Assembly: GCA_030849065.1 (NCBI GenBank)
Contig: JASAON010001319.1
Span: 1-12,443, forward strand
Origin: Jaenimonas drosophilae
Lineage: Eukaryota; Euglenozoa; Kinetoplastea; Trypanosomatida; Trypanosomatidae
Direction: 5' to 3'
DNA: 12,443 nt
Made by a program: the position numbers and the translations under genes. The notes beneath the pieces were generated by a model. That model had not been told where the DNA came from and made no database searches. It saw only the letters and a program-made list of their open reading frames with translations. Below, piece after piece: positions 1 through 6,396 of this stretch (its first letter is position 1; each line of letters begins with the position of its first letter).

Positions 1-369
1 CAGGTGGACATGTGGCTGGACTTCGCCGCTACCGAGATTGACGCGTCCAGCCTTCCCTACATTCACCAGCTCTTCCGTGGCACGCAGGCTCCCAAGGACT
101 CCCTCGCCCGTGTGGAGGAAGTTCTCTGCGGCCTGGAGCGCTGGGTGAAGCCCGGCAAGTTCCTTGTTGGCAACCACCTGACCATTGCTGACATTGCCGT
201 GGCCTTTGCTCTTCAATGGGCCTACCGCTGCAACTTGGAGCATGGAGCGGCACTCACCACCAAGTTCCCCAAGGCCTACAGCCTCTACAACTCCGTGATG
301 GAGCTGCCCAAGACGGCGGAGGTTCTCAAGTCCCAGGGTGCGAGCGTCGGCCCGGCTAAGACCGCGTAG
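1..369 (+). CDS. eEF1B-gamma-like GST-only protein, array copy 1 (3' part)
   Basis: This is the 3' end of a gene cut by the left edge. It reads in frame from base 1 (Gln) to TAG at 367-369 and corresponds to residues 96-217 of the complete copy at 1064-1717. The two copies appear identical at every base over the shared 366 coding bases. The visible part is the all-helical GST C-terminal domain, with the Thr-x-x-Asp helix-capping motif (LTIAD). As in the complete copy, the protein stops just after the GST fold, with a short tail ending in PAKTA. Family: the N-terminal half of elongation factor 1B gamma. The missing 95 residues should lie to the left of the window. Identification is firm for the fold and fairly firm for the eEF1B-gamma relationship. 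Confidence 0.88.
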   Translation, partial: QVDMWLDFAATEIDASSLPYIHQLFRGTQAPKDSLARVEEVLCGLERWVKPGKFLVGNHLTIADIAVAFALQWAYRCNLEHGAALTTKFPKAYSLYNSVMELPKTAEVLKSQGASVGPAKTA

Positions 370-1063
370 ATGATTTCTCTCCTGCCCCTGGTTCACCACA
401 TGATGGCCGACGTACAACGTGTGGGTGCGTACAACGTCCGTCTTGGGCTCATTACCGTTGTGCTTTTGCATTGTTTTATTCTGTTTCTCGATGCTTGATT
501 TGTTTGCGCTTTTGTTCTGGTAGAGTGAAGAGAGCGAACATGTGTGTGCATGAAGGGTTGGACCTGTCTTCCTTTGTGTTTGTGTGTGTGTGCGTTGGGT
601 TTTGGTGGTGGAAGCCGGTCAGAGTCCGCATCACGTCATGTGGATAGCTTCTGGTCTCCATTGCCCAATGCCACAACAGCAACACTTTGTCATCTCAGCC
701 CGTGTGCCACACGTTGTTTCTCTCACACCACCTCATATTATCTGTTTTTCAGTCACTTCTTTTCTCCATGAAATGTCGCAATGATTCCTTTGTTCTTTCG
801 CTGACGGAGCCCTACGTGCAATTGTTGGCGCTACCACTCATTCTGAAACACCCAATGACAACTTCTGAAGAAGTCATGAGCGTTGTACGTCATGTATCCC
901 TTCTACGTCCAAGTGTCCTCACAAAGTACTCTTTCTTTCTTTTGCTTCTATATCTCCTCCTTTGCTTCTCTTTTCGATTAGACAAGTCCTCCACTTCACT
1001 TCAGTGCTTCTCCGATTCTCGAATCTCAACAACTTCATCCTATTCCACCTCATCAACAGCACC
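370..1063. other. Spacer between eEF1B-gamma-like copies
   Basis: This 694-bp stretch holds no convincing gene. From 370 to 817 it is the 3' flank shared with copy 2. It has a 10-mer CGTACAACGT repeated at 411-420 and 428-437, and a TG-rich stretch near 575-592. From 818 to 1063 it is unique in the window and should be the region upstream of an array gene. That part includes a reverse-complement match to the 10-mer (881-891), a long pyrimidine tract (about 927-976) and the predicted splice acceptor. ORFs seen here are short, overlap in several frames and match no family I know. Confidence 0.75.
927..981 (+). promoter_or_regulatory. Predicted spliced-leader acceptor for eEF1B-gamma-like copy 2
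   Basis: A strong pyrimidine-rich tract (about 927-976, mostly CT and T runs) is followed by the first AG at 980-981. This is the usual arrangement of a kinetoplastid trans-splice acceptor, which also directs polyadenylation of the upstream gene. It would give an 82-nt 5' leader with no ATG before the start at 1064. A second AG about 23 nt downstream (after CACTTC) is an alternative. Confidence 0.7.
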
Positions 1064-1717
1064 ATGTCTCTCACTCTTTGGTCTGGAACGAACCCCGAGG
1101 CAGCACGCCTGCACAAGATCCTCGTCGCCGCGGCCCACGCCAACGTCAACATCACCTTGAAGGGGTGCTCTTACGGCGTGGAGAATGAGACGGAGGAGTA
1201 TGCCAACAACTGCAGCCCATGCATGCGCTTCCCATCCCTGCAGACGGAGGAAGGCTACATCTTCGAGTCCAACGCCATTCTCCGCCACATTGCCCGCCTG
1301 GACAAGAGCGGCACCAAGCTGTACGGCAGCACCCCCTTCGAGAACAGCCAGGTGGACATGTGGCTGGACTTCGCCGCTACCGAGATTGACGCGTCCAGCC
1401 TTCCCTACATTCACCAGCTCTTCCGTGGCACGCAGGCTCCCAAGGACTCCCTCGCCCGTGTGGAGGAAGTTCTCTGCGGCCTGGAGCGCTGGGTGAAGCC
1501 CGGCAAGTTCCTTGTTGGCAACCACCTGACCATTGCTGACATTGCCGTGGCCTTTGCTCTTCAATGGGCCTACCGCTGCAACTTGGAGCATGGAGCGGCA
1601 CTCACCACCAAGTTCCCCAAGGCCTACAGCCTCTACAACTCCGTGATGGAGCTGCCCAAGACGGCGGAGGTTCTCAAGTCCCAGGGTGCGAGCGTCGGCC
1701 CGGCTAAGACCGCGTAG
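1064..1717 (+). CDS. eEF1B-gamma-like GST-only protein, array copy 2 (complete)
   Basis: A 217-residue protein starting MSLTLWSG. Residues 1-80 form a thioredoxin-like GST-N domain: the FPSLQT segment carries Pro57 at the cis-proline position, and FESNAI (67-72) matches the glutathione-site Glu/Gln-Ser motif. Residues about 92-205 form the helical GST-C domain with LTIAD (155-159). The overall pattern fits the N-terminal half of elongation factor 1B gamma, the scaffold of the eEF1B exchange complex. Established: trypanosomatid eEF1B has been reported to have trypanothione S-transferase activity. A normal eEF1B-gamma is about 400 residues and ends in a conserved EF1G domain. Here a TAG follows a short PAKTA tail, and no EF1G sequence is visible in any frame downstream. 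A Cys-Ser-Pro-Cys motif lies at 50-53. ATG 1064 is chosen because it begins the GST fold, has ACC before it and follows the predicted splice site. The frame is open further upstream only through the pyrimidine tract. The C-rich third positions suggest high expression. Confidence 0.9.
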   Translation: MSLTLWSGTNPEAARLHKILVAAAHANVNITLKGCSYGVENETEEYANNCSPCMRFPSLQTEEGYIFESNAILRHIARLDKSGTKLYGSTPFENSQVDMWLDFAATEIDASSLPYIHQLFRGTQAPKDSLARVEEVLCGLERWVKPGKFLVGNHLTIADIAVAFALQWAYRCNLEHGAALTTKFPKAYSLYNSVMELPKTAEVLKSQGASVGPAKTA

Positions 1718-2371
1718 ATGATTTCTCTCCTGCCCCTGGTTCACCACATGATGGCCGACGTACAACGTGTGGGTGCGTACAACGTCCGTCTTGGGCTCAT
1801 TACCGTTGTGCTTTTGCATTGTTTTATTCTGTTTGTCGATGCTTGATTTGTTTGCGCTTTTGTTTTGGTAGAGTGAAGAGAGCGACCATGTGTGTGCATG
1901 AAAGGTTGGACCTGTCTTCCTTTGTGTTTGTGTGTGTGTGCGTTGGGTTTTGGTGGTGGAAGCTGGTCTCCATTGCCCAATGCCACAACAGCAACACTTC
2001 GTCAGCTCAGCCCGTGTGCCACACGTTGTTTCTCTCACACCGCCTCATATTATCTGTTTTTCAGTCACTTCTTTTCTCCATGAAATGTCGCAATGCTTCC
2101 TTTGTTCTTTCGCTGACGGAGCCCTACGTCCTTCGCGCACCTTCACAACAAGAGTGGTGCGAAAGCGTTCTTATGGCCCATGCTATGCCTCCAGTGTTAA
2201 ATGTTCTTCCTTCCATTCATTGGTTCTCCATTGTTGTACGTTGTAGCTAGGTAGTTAGAAGGAGTGTTGTGTCAGATCATCCTTCACACCACACTCACAA
2301 ACACAATAAGTAACTAAGCACGCGCACACACGTACACGTTCACGTACGCATACTGGAGTAGGTAGACCGAT
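1718..2371. other. Region between the array end and the beta-propeller gene
   Basis: This 654-bp stretch has no convincing gene. Bases 1718-2129 are the 3' flank of copy 2 and match 370-817 with a few substitutions and a 36-bp deletion. The 10-mer CGTACAACGT occurs at 1759-1768 and 1776-1785. Bases 2130-2371 are unique in the window and hold the predicted splice acceptor and 5' leader of the next gene, which is rich in CA/ACGT-type sequence. A 143-codon ORF at 1819-2250 has unlikely composition and overlaps other spurious frames. Confidence 0.7.
2201..2246 (+). promoter_or_regulatory. Predicted spliced-leader acceptor for the beta-propeller gene
   Basis: A T/C-rich tract (about 2203-2237, CTTCCTTCC then TTCTCCATTGTTG) ends at AG 2245-2246. 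It would leave a leader of about 125 nt with no ATG before 2372. Further AGs follow closely (2249-2250 and later), so the exact site is uncertain. Confidence 0.5.
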
Positions 2372-4165
2372 ATGTACGGTGCAGCAGTCCACGGAAGTTC
2401 CTTCTGGAGTGAGTCCGTCCAAACGGCCTCTCCCATGAAGATGCCCCATCGAGCCTCACACCTCCGCTGTGTGGCGCTCTCTCCCGACGCCGTGGTGGTG
2501 GTGGCAGCAGGAGGTGCCTCAATCTCCGCCGCTCGTGGTGGCGCGTGGCTCACGGATGGCCCAGCCGCCACACGCGAGGTGCCAGCCGCTCCGCTGCGGG
2601 CCTCCATTGATGCGCTGCGTGCATCCGCTGCCCGAAACGCCGACTCGTTGGCTGGATGGGAAGAGATTCAGGTGGAGCGTGGGTGCGTCACGTCGCTCGC
2701 GCTGGAGGCCCTCCCGAGTGCGACCAGCGCACCACGTGCCTTGGGTGTTGTTGGCACCAGCGCTGGTGGCATCTGCGTGTTCCAGGTTCTGGAGAGCGGC
2801 CGTGTGGTGAAGCTGAGTGAGCTCGACCTACTCGCCCACAGCCAGGGTCGCATTGGCCCGACGGACCTCATTGTGGATGTGTGCATCTCCCTTGATCCTG
2901 CTGGACGGCCCGAGTGTGTGGCCGCGGCGACCTCCTCCTGCGTGGTTGTGCTGGATGTCCTCCACCTTCTCCCACCTCCGTCTGGCATCCACGCGAGCAG
3001 CACCAGCGCACTCGACGAGGACCGTGATGATGGCACCCACTTGCCCATCCCCAACCGTCCACGAAGTGAAACATTGTGCTGCTCCTTTGTGGATGGCGAT
3101 GTGGTGCGTGTGCTGAGCCCGTTGCGGCACCGAGCCTCCTTTGCCGTGGATATTGCCTTTGTGGTGGTGTTGGGCGGCACCATTCTGCACTACGTCACTC
3201 GACAAATCTCCAGCTCTGCCAGCACGGTTCGGCTCCTGATGGATCATCATCGTGAGCTACAACAGCGTGGGCAGGAGGCACTTCGTACCCAGTCCTGCTC
3301 CCACTATGGCGTACACGCAAGTGAGCTTCATCTAGCTCATGTGCTCTATACTTATCAGCTTTCGAGCTTCCAGATCTCCATTGCTGACCTCGCAGCTGCC
3401 ACGACGGGTGGAGGCCAACACGGACGAGCTGCCGCGGAGGAGGAACTTCGCCTGGCGGATGCCGCCCTCACCTACAACGCCCGACGTGGTCGCATGGATC
3501 TCATTGTCTGTGGCTGCCAGCTCGAGGCCTCGACGGGCCGGCCAGCCGTGGCAACGCAAGGGTGGTGGGCGGTGGTGCGTGGGGTGGTGCTGCCCGAGCA
3601 TACAACACACACACTCCTCGCCAAGGGCCCCTTCTACGGCCTCTCGTTGGAGGACCGCCGCGTGTACCCGCGACCGGTGTGCGGGCTCACCTGCCAAAGC
3701 CGCAGCGAGCGCCTCACCCGCCGTGCCACACGCGGGATGGGTGGCGGTCGTGGAGGAGCATCGGCAGGCTCGCCAACAACCTCCACTGGGATGATGGCCG
3801 CCGCCGCCGGGGCGTCGGCGGGCTTCGTGGAGCCGTCTAACAATGTGGGCGGAGGCTTCTCCTGCCTTGCGGTGCTGAGCGCAGCCAACCCTCGCTCCAC
3901 CACCACCGCCGTTGTGCTTGGCTCGGAGAGCGAGCTGTACGTGCTGCCCCTCTCCTCCTCCATGGGAGGCCAGCACGGCAATGAAGATGGCAGTGTGGAT
4001 GAGGTGGAGGAGGAGGTCTCTGCTGCCGCTCTGCCCGCGCTTCAGCTCATTCATCGCCACGGCCGTTCGATCCTAGAGAGCCTCGCCCCGCTCCCGCACG
4101 GTGAGGGCGGTGCCCTGCGACTGTTGAGTGCCTCAGGCTCCACGGTGGAGGTCCTGTCGTTGTAA
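2372..4165 (+). CDS. Conserved-looking beta-propeller (WD40-like) protein of unknown function
   Basis: A 597-residue protein that I cannot assign to a named family. Several segments have the strand-turn-strand rhythm of degenerate propeller blades: 30-53 (RCVALSPDA then VVVVAAGG), 104-150 (VTSLAL, then GVVGTSAGGICVFQV and GRVVKLSEL), 165-198 (a cluster ending CVVVLDV), about 495-528 (a run ending ELYVLPLS) and 551-597 (the last blade, ending TVEVLSL at the C-terminus). Between them are linkers that look disordered: a Gly/Ala/Ser-rich stretch at 456-495 and an acidic stretch at 537-549. No signal peptide or membrane segment is evident; the hydrophobic stretches are short and strand-like. ATG 2372 is the first ATG after the predicted splice site. 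Met22 and Met24 are possible shorter starts and would still keep the first blade. A scaffold role is plausible for a propeller, but this is inference. Confidence 0.8.
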   Translation: MYGAAVHGSSFWSESVQTASPMKMPHRASHLRCVALSPDAVVVVAAGGASISAARGGAWLTDGPAATREVPAAPLRASIDALRASAARNADSLAGWEEIQVERGCVTSLALEALPSATSAPRALGVVGTSAGGICVFQVLESGRVVKLSELDLLAHSQGRIGPTDLIVDVCISLDPAGRPECVAAATSSCVVVLDVLHLLPPPSGIHASSTSALDEDRDDGTHLPIPNRPRSETLCCSFVDGDVVRVLSPLRHRASFAVDIAFVVVLGGTILHYVTRQISSSASTVRLLMDHHRELQQRGQEALRTQSCSHYGVHASELHLAHVLYTYQLSSFQISIADLAAATTGGGQHGRAAAEEELRLADAALTYNARRGRMDLIVCGCQLEASTGRPAVATQGWWAVVRGVVLPEHTTHTLLAKGPFYGLSLEDRRVYPRPVCGLTCQSRSERLTRRATRGMGGGRGGASAGSPTTSTGMMAAAAGASAGFVEPSNNVGGGFSCLAVLSAANPRSTTTAVVLGSESELYVLPLSSSMGGQHGNEDGSVDEVEEEVSAAALPALQLIHRHGRSILESLAPLPHGEGGALRLLSASGSTVEVLSL

Positions 4166-4216
4166 GTGCCACGGATGCCATCATCCTTGTGTGCGCTTTT
4201 CACGTGCATAGAATGC

Positions 4217-4230
4217 GGGGGGGGGGGGGG
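4217..4230 (+). repeat. Homopolymer run of 14 G
   Basis: Fourteen consecutive G follow GAATGC, about 50 nt after the stop codon of the beta-propeller gene, in its probable 3' UTR. It is the longest homopolymer in the window. Its exact length is prone to sequencing error. Confidence 0.9.
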
Positions 4231-4327
4231 CTACAGATGGCAAGTGTGTGGGGAGCTGTTTGGTATGCAGCACCTCCAAAGGATGGATGCTATGCCACCT
4301 TAACCCGACACGGAGAAGCAGTGGTCC

Positions 4328-4383
4328 TTGATTGAGGAATCAATAACAACACTCATGCATGATTCATCAAGCATACATGAATC
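4328..4383. other. Two adjacent small inverted repeats
   Basis: The first is TTGATT (4328-4333), loop GAGG, AATCAA (4338-4343), a perfect 6-bp stem. The second is GATTCAT (4361-4367), a 9-nt loop, ATGAATC (4377-4383), a perfect 7-bp stem. Both lie before the pyrimidine tract and splice acceptor of SepSecS, so they would belong to the 3' UTR of the beta-propeller mRNA or to the intergenic precursor. The stems are AT-rich and short; a biological role is not shown. Confidence 0.4.
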
Positions 4384-4423
4384 TTCCTTTCTGTTTCTTC
4401 ACCCATACGTACATTTCTTGTAG
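4384..4423 (+). promoter_or_regulatory. Predicted spliced-leader acceptor for SepSecS
   Basis: A pyrimidine-rich stretch (CTTCCTTTCTGTTTCTTCACCC, then CATTTCTTGT) is followed by AG at 4422-4423. The resulting leader would be 79 nt (4424-4502). It would include the (AC)9 tract and one upstream ATG at 4494. Confidence 0.65.
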
Positions 4424-4448
4424 CTCCCCTAACGAGGTAAGTTGGCCA

Positions 4449-4466
4449 ACACACACACACACACAC
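4449..4466 (+). repeat. (AC)9 microsatellite in the SepSecS leader
   Basis: Nine perfect AC units lie between the predicted splice acceptor and the start codon. They continue imperfectly into GCGCACA. Similar CA tracts occur near 6194 and 9733-9877. Confidence 0.85.
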
Positions 4467-4493
4467 GCGCACATTGGGGGAGAACCTCCTTGT

Positions 4494-4502
4494 ATGGAGT
4501 AG
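4494..4502 (+). promoter_or_regulatory. Two-codon upstream ORF abutting the SepSecS start
   Basis: ATG GAG TAG occupies 4494-4502, and the next base begins the SepSecS ATG. The mini-ORF is in the same frame as the main ORF and is separated from it only by its own stop codon. It is inside the predicted mature leader, and it contains the only upstream ATG I find in any of the six predicted leaders in this window. Both ATGs have T at -3, a weak context compared with the A or G found before the other starts here. Confidence 0.5.
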
Positions 4503-6170
4503 ATGGATGCAGGAACCTTGGAGCTGTGTGCCACCCTCATCACCCCCCGCTACGCCAAGACAGGGGCGGAGGCGTGGTCAACGCTGCAGCGCAGCCTCCG
4601 CTGCCTCCTCGCCCAACGACGTGCTCCAGAAGATGGCCTTTCCGATGCAGAAATACAAGTGCTTCTACGCCAATTGGCACTGCTGGACTCTAACAACCAC
4701 CACGGTCACTTGGGGGCGGGGGAGCGTGAAGGGAGAGTGGTGGCGGAGCTCGTCCGTCAGCGGCACTTCCACCTCGCGCATGGCATTGGCCGGTCTGGGA
4801 ATCTCACGGAGGATCAACCAAAAGCGGCGGGGAGCTCCATCATGTACGCCCTGACCAACGCCATGATGCTCGACCTGGTGCGAATGGCTGGTGCAACTAG
4901 CACTGCAGCTGCGGTGGTGGTGCCCATGGCAACGGGCATGACCCTCGCGTTGGCTCTGCGGGCAGTGGCACAAGAAAGGATGGAAGAGAGGAAGAGTGAG
5001 GAGGGTGTGCTGGCTGCAGATGGCGCTCACATCGCTCCGCGCTACGTCTTGTGGCCCCGCGTGGATCAAAAGACGGCGCTCAAGTGCATCGATGCGGCAG
5101 GCTTGCTGCCCTACGTCGTCCCGCTGCGCGCGGTTGTTGGTGGCGGCAACAACACCATGGAGGAGAGCCCGACGTATCTTCAGGTTCATGTGGATGATGT
5201 CGAGGCGGCCATCCGTGCTCTCGGTGGGCGTTCTGCCGTCTTGGCGGTGCTCTCCACGACGAGCTGTTTCGCCCCGCGACTTCCCGACGACGTCATTGCC
5301 ATGGCGGAGCTCTGCCACCGCCACAACATCGCATACGTCATCAACAACGCCTACGGCCTGCAGAGTAGATGCATCATGAATCGGCTGGAAGTGGCACAGC
5401 GGCGTGGGCGGGTGGATTTTTTCATTCAGTCTGGGGATAAGAACCTCTGCGTACCTGTGGGCGGGGCACTGCTGTGCTCCGCCAACGCCGCGCGGGTGAG
5501 ACGTGCGGCTGGGCTCTACGCCGGTCGAGCCAGCGCCTCTCCCGCGCTCGATCTCTTCATCACCGCGCTCAGCCTCGGTCGGCGTGGGGTGCAGCGCCTC
5601 TGGTGGAATGAGCGCTACCCCGTTGGCCAACACCTCGCGCAGGAGCTCCGCCGCTTCGCCCAGGCACGTGGAGAGATGCTCTTGGCCGATGACTGGGCCG
5701 ACGCCGCCACGAAGTACAGCAACAACAACAACAACTATGAAGATGTTGCGCAGGAGAAGGAGATGCACATACCACTGGCAAAAGATGTACCACGTCGGCG
5801 AAAGGGAGTACGTTTTCCACGCAATGATATTAGCTTTGCCTTGACGATGCGCCACTATCAACGTGCCACGCAACAACAACAACAAGGTGAAGATAGTTTG
5901 GAGGAGGTTAGCAGTGCGGAGGTGGCGAAGCGACTTGGCGGGCATCTCTTCCGGCGTGGCGTCACCGGTGCGCGCGTCATTGCGCCATCTTCCCAGCACA
6001 CCACCATTCTTGGCCACAACTTCCAGAGCTATGGAGCTCATCAGGATGCTCCTCCATGCCCGATGCTGATCGTGGCGTGTGCTGTGGGGATCGAGATGGC
6101 TGATGTGGGGCGTTTGATCCACATACTCGAGGGTCTGTGGCCACCTTTCAAGGCCACAAGCAGTGCGTAG
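4503..6170 (+). CDS. SEPSECS: O-phosphoseryl-tRNA(Sec) selenium transferase (SepSecS, SLA/LP family)
   Basis: A 555-residue PLP enzyme that converts phosphoseryl-tRNA(Sec) to selenocysteinyl-tRNA(Sec) using selenophosphate. It acts after PSTK in eukaryotic and archaeal Sec synthesis. The match to the family is strong: GIGRSG (94-99) with Arg97/Ser98 and Gln105-Pro-Lys, the phosphate-binding region of the human enzyme; VVPMATGM (139-146); WPRVDQK (184-190); STTSCFAPR (251-259) and NNAYG (281-285); the PLP-lysine motif GDKN with Lys313 followed by VPVGGA; and GRASASP (341-347) with Arg342. The C-terminal domain contains GARVIAP (489-495). At 555 residues it is longer than the roughly 500-residue human enzyme. 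Most of the extra length is a low-complexity insertion (about 400-440, including Asn407-411) and a Gln457-461 run. An in-frame TAG directly precedes ATG 4503, so the start is fixed unless a downstream ATG is used. All catalytic motifs are intact. Confidence 0.96.
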   Translation: MDAGTLELCATLITPRYAKTGAEAWSTLQRSLRCLLAQRRAPEDGLSDAEIQVLLRQLALLDSNNHHGHLGAGEREGRVVAELVRQRHFHLAHGIGRSGNLTEDQPKAAGSSIMYALTNAMMLDLVRMAGATSTAAAVVVPMATGMTLALALRAVAQERMEERKSEEGVLAADGAHIAPRYVLWPRVDQKTALKCIDAAGLLPYVVPLRAVVGGGNNTMEESPTYLQVHVDDVEAAIRALGGRSAVLAVLSTTSCFAPRLPDDVIAMAELCHRHNIAYVINNAYGLQSRCIMNRLEVAQRRGRVDFFIQSGDKNLCVPVGGALLCSANAARVRRAAGLYAGRASASPALDLFITALSLGRRGVQRLWWNERYPVGQHLAQELRRFAQARGEMLLADDWADAATKYSNNNNNYEDVAQEKEMHIPLAKDVPRRRKGVRFPRNDISFALTMRHYQRATQQQQQGEDSLEEVSSAEVAKRLGGHLFRRGVTGARVIAPSSQHTTILGHNFQSYGAHQDAPPCPMLIVACAVGIEMADVGRLIHILEGLWPPFKATSSA

Positions 6171-6396
6171 CTGAGCGGCCAACGCACCGAGAGCACACAC
6201 ACACTCTCTCTCACACACATCGCGATTCCCTCGTACCACACTAGTACATCGCTTCTTCAATGAAGCAACATGATGATGGTCTCAGCGTATCACCTCCAAC
6301 CTTCCTTCTTGTGCCCCCACCTCCCCACATCCACAGCTAGCACACTCATACTCCCCCGCATTCATACTCATACAAGACGAGTTCTCATTTATTAGG
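6171..6396. promoter_or_regulatory. SepSecS-Rqc2 spacer with predicted splice acceptor
   Basis: This 226-bp spacer holds a mixed CA/CT repeat (about 6194-6217), then a strong pyrimidine-rich tract (about 6291-6328, many C and T runs) with AG at 6335-6336. This would give a leader of about 60 nt without an upstream ATG. A later AG at 6394-6395 lies only one base before the ATG and seems too close. Confidence 0.65.

Larger units (their letters stand above)
1..2129 (+). repeat. Tandem array of the eEF1B-gamma-like gene, about 1348-bp unit
   Basis: Bases 1-817 match 1349-2129. The offset is 1348 bp through the coding region, then 1312 bp after a 36-bp segment (about 616-651) that only the first copy has. 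Homology stops abruptly after the shared CCCTACGT, at 817 in the first copy and 2129 in the second, so the second gene is the last of the array. The coding parts are identical. The 3' flanks carry roughly eight single-base differences, for example C/G in CTGTTT[C/G]TCG and A/C in GCGA[A/C]CATG. The number of copies to the left is unknown. Confidence 0.93.
4166..4502. other. Spacer between the beta-propeller gene and SepSecS
   Basis: This 337-bp stretch contains, in order: a run of 14 G (4217-4230); two small inverted repeats (4328-4343 and 4361-4383); a pyrimidine-rich tract with a predicted splice acceptor at 4422-4423; an (AC)9 microsatellite at 4449-4466; and a two-codon ORF (4494-4502) that abuts the SepSecS start. 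No protein gene is supported. Confidence 0.75.

Noticed and set aside
962..1063. N-terminal extension of the eEF1B-gamma-like protein upstream of ATG 1064
   Set aside because: The frame is open, but the extension covers the pyrimidine tract and predicted acceptor AG at 980-981, and GST folds start at the MSLTLW segment.
687..1160. Plus-strand ORF across the spacer into the eEF1B-gamma-like gene
   Set aside because: It spans the pyrimidine tract and splice acceptor, is Ser/Leu/Thr-rich, and overlaps the real gene in another frame.
1040..2038. Minus-strand ORF (332 codons) opposite the eEF1B-gamma-like copy
   Set aside because: It mirrors the biased codon use of the plus-strand gene, runs into spacer DNA and shows no domain.
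1819..2250. 143-codon ORF in the 3' flank of eEF1B-gamma-like copy 2
   Set aside because: It starts within DNA shared with the copy 1 flank, where the frame is not kept because of the 36-bp indel and substitutions. It is Cys/Val/Phe-rich from TG repeats and shows no domain.
1718..2371. Possible out-of-frame remnant of the eEF1B-gamma EF1G domain
   Set aside because: I looked at the three plus-strand frames and found no resemblance to EF1G; the region behaves as UTR and spacer.
4665..6260. Long minus-strand ORF (531 codons) opposite SepSecS
   Set aside because: It is a shadow of a gene with strong plus-strand family matches. Its own product is His/Arg/Val-rich with no recognisable domain, and all real genes here are on the plus strand.
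6171..6396. SECIS element or selenoprotein in the window, given SepSecS
   Set aside because: No gene here has an in-frame TGA, and no long stem with the SECIS core was seen in the spacers.
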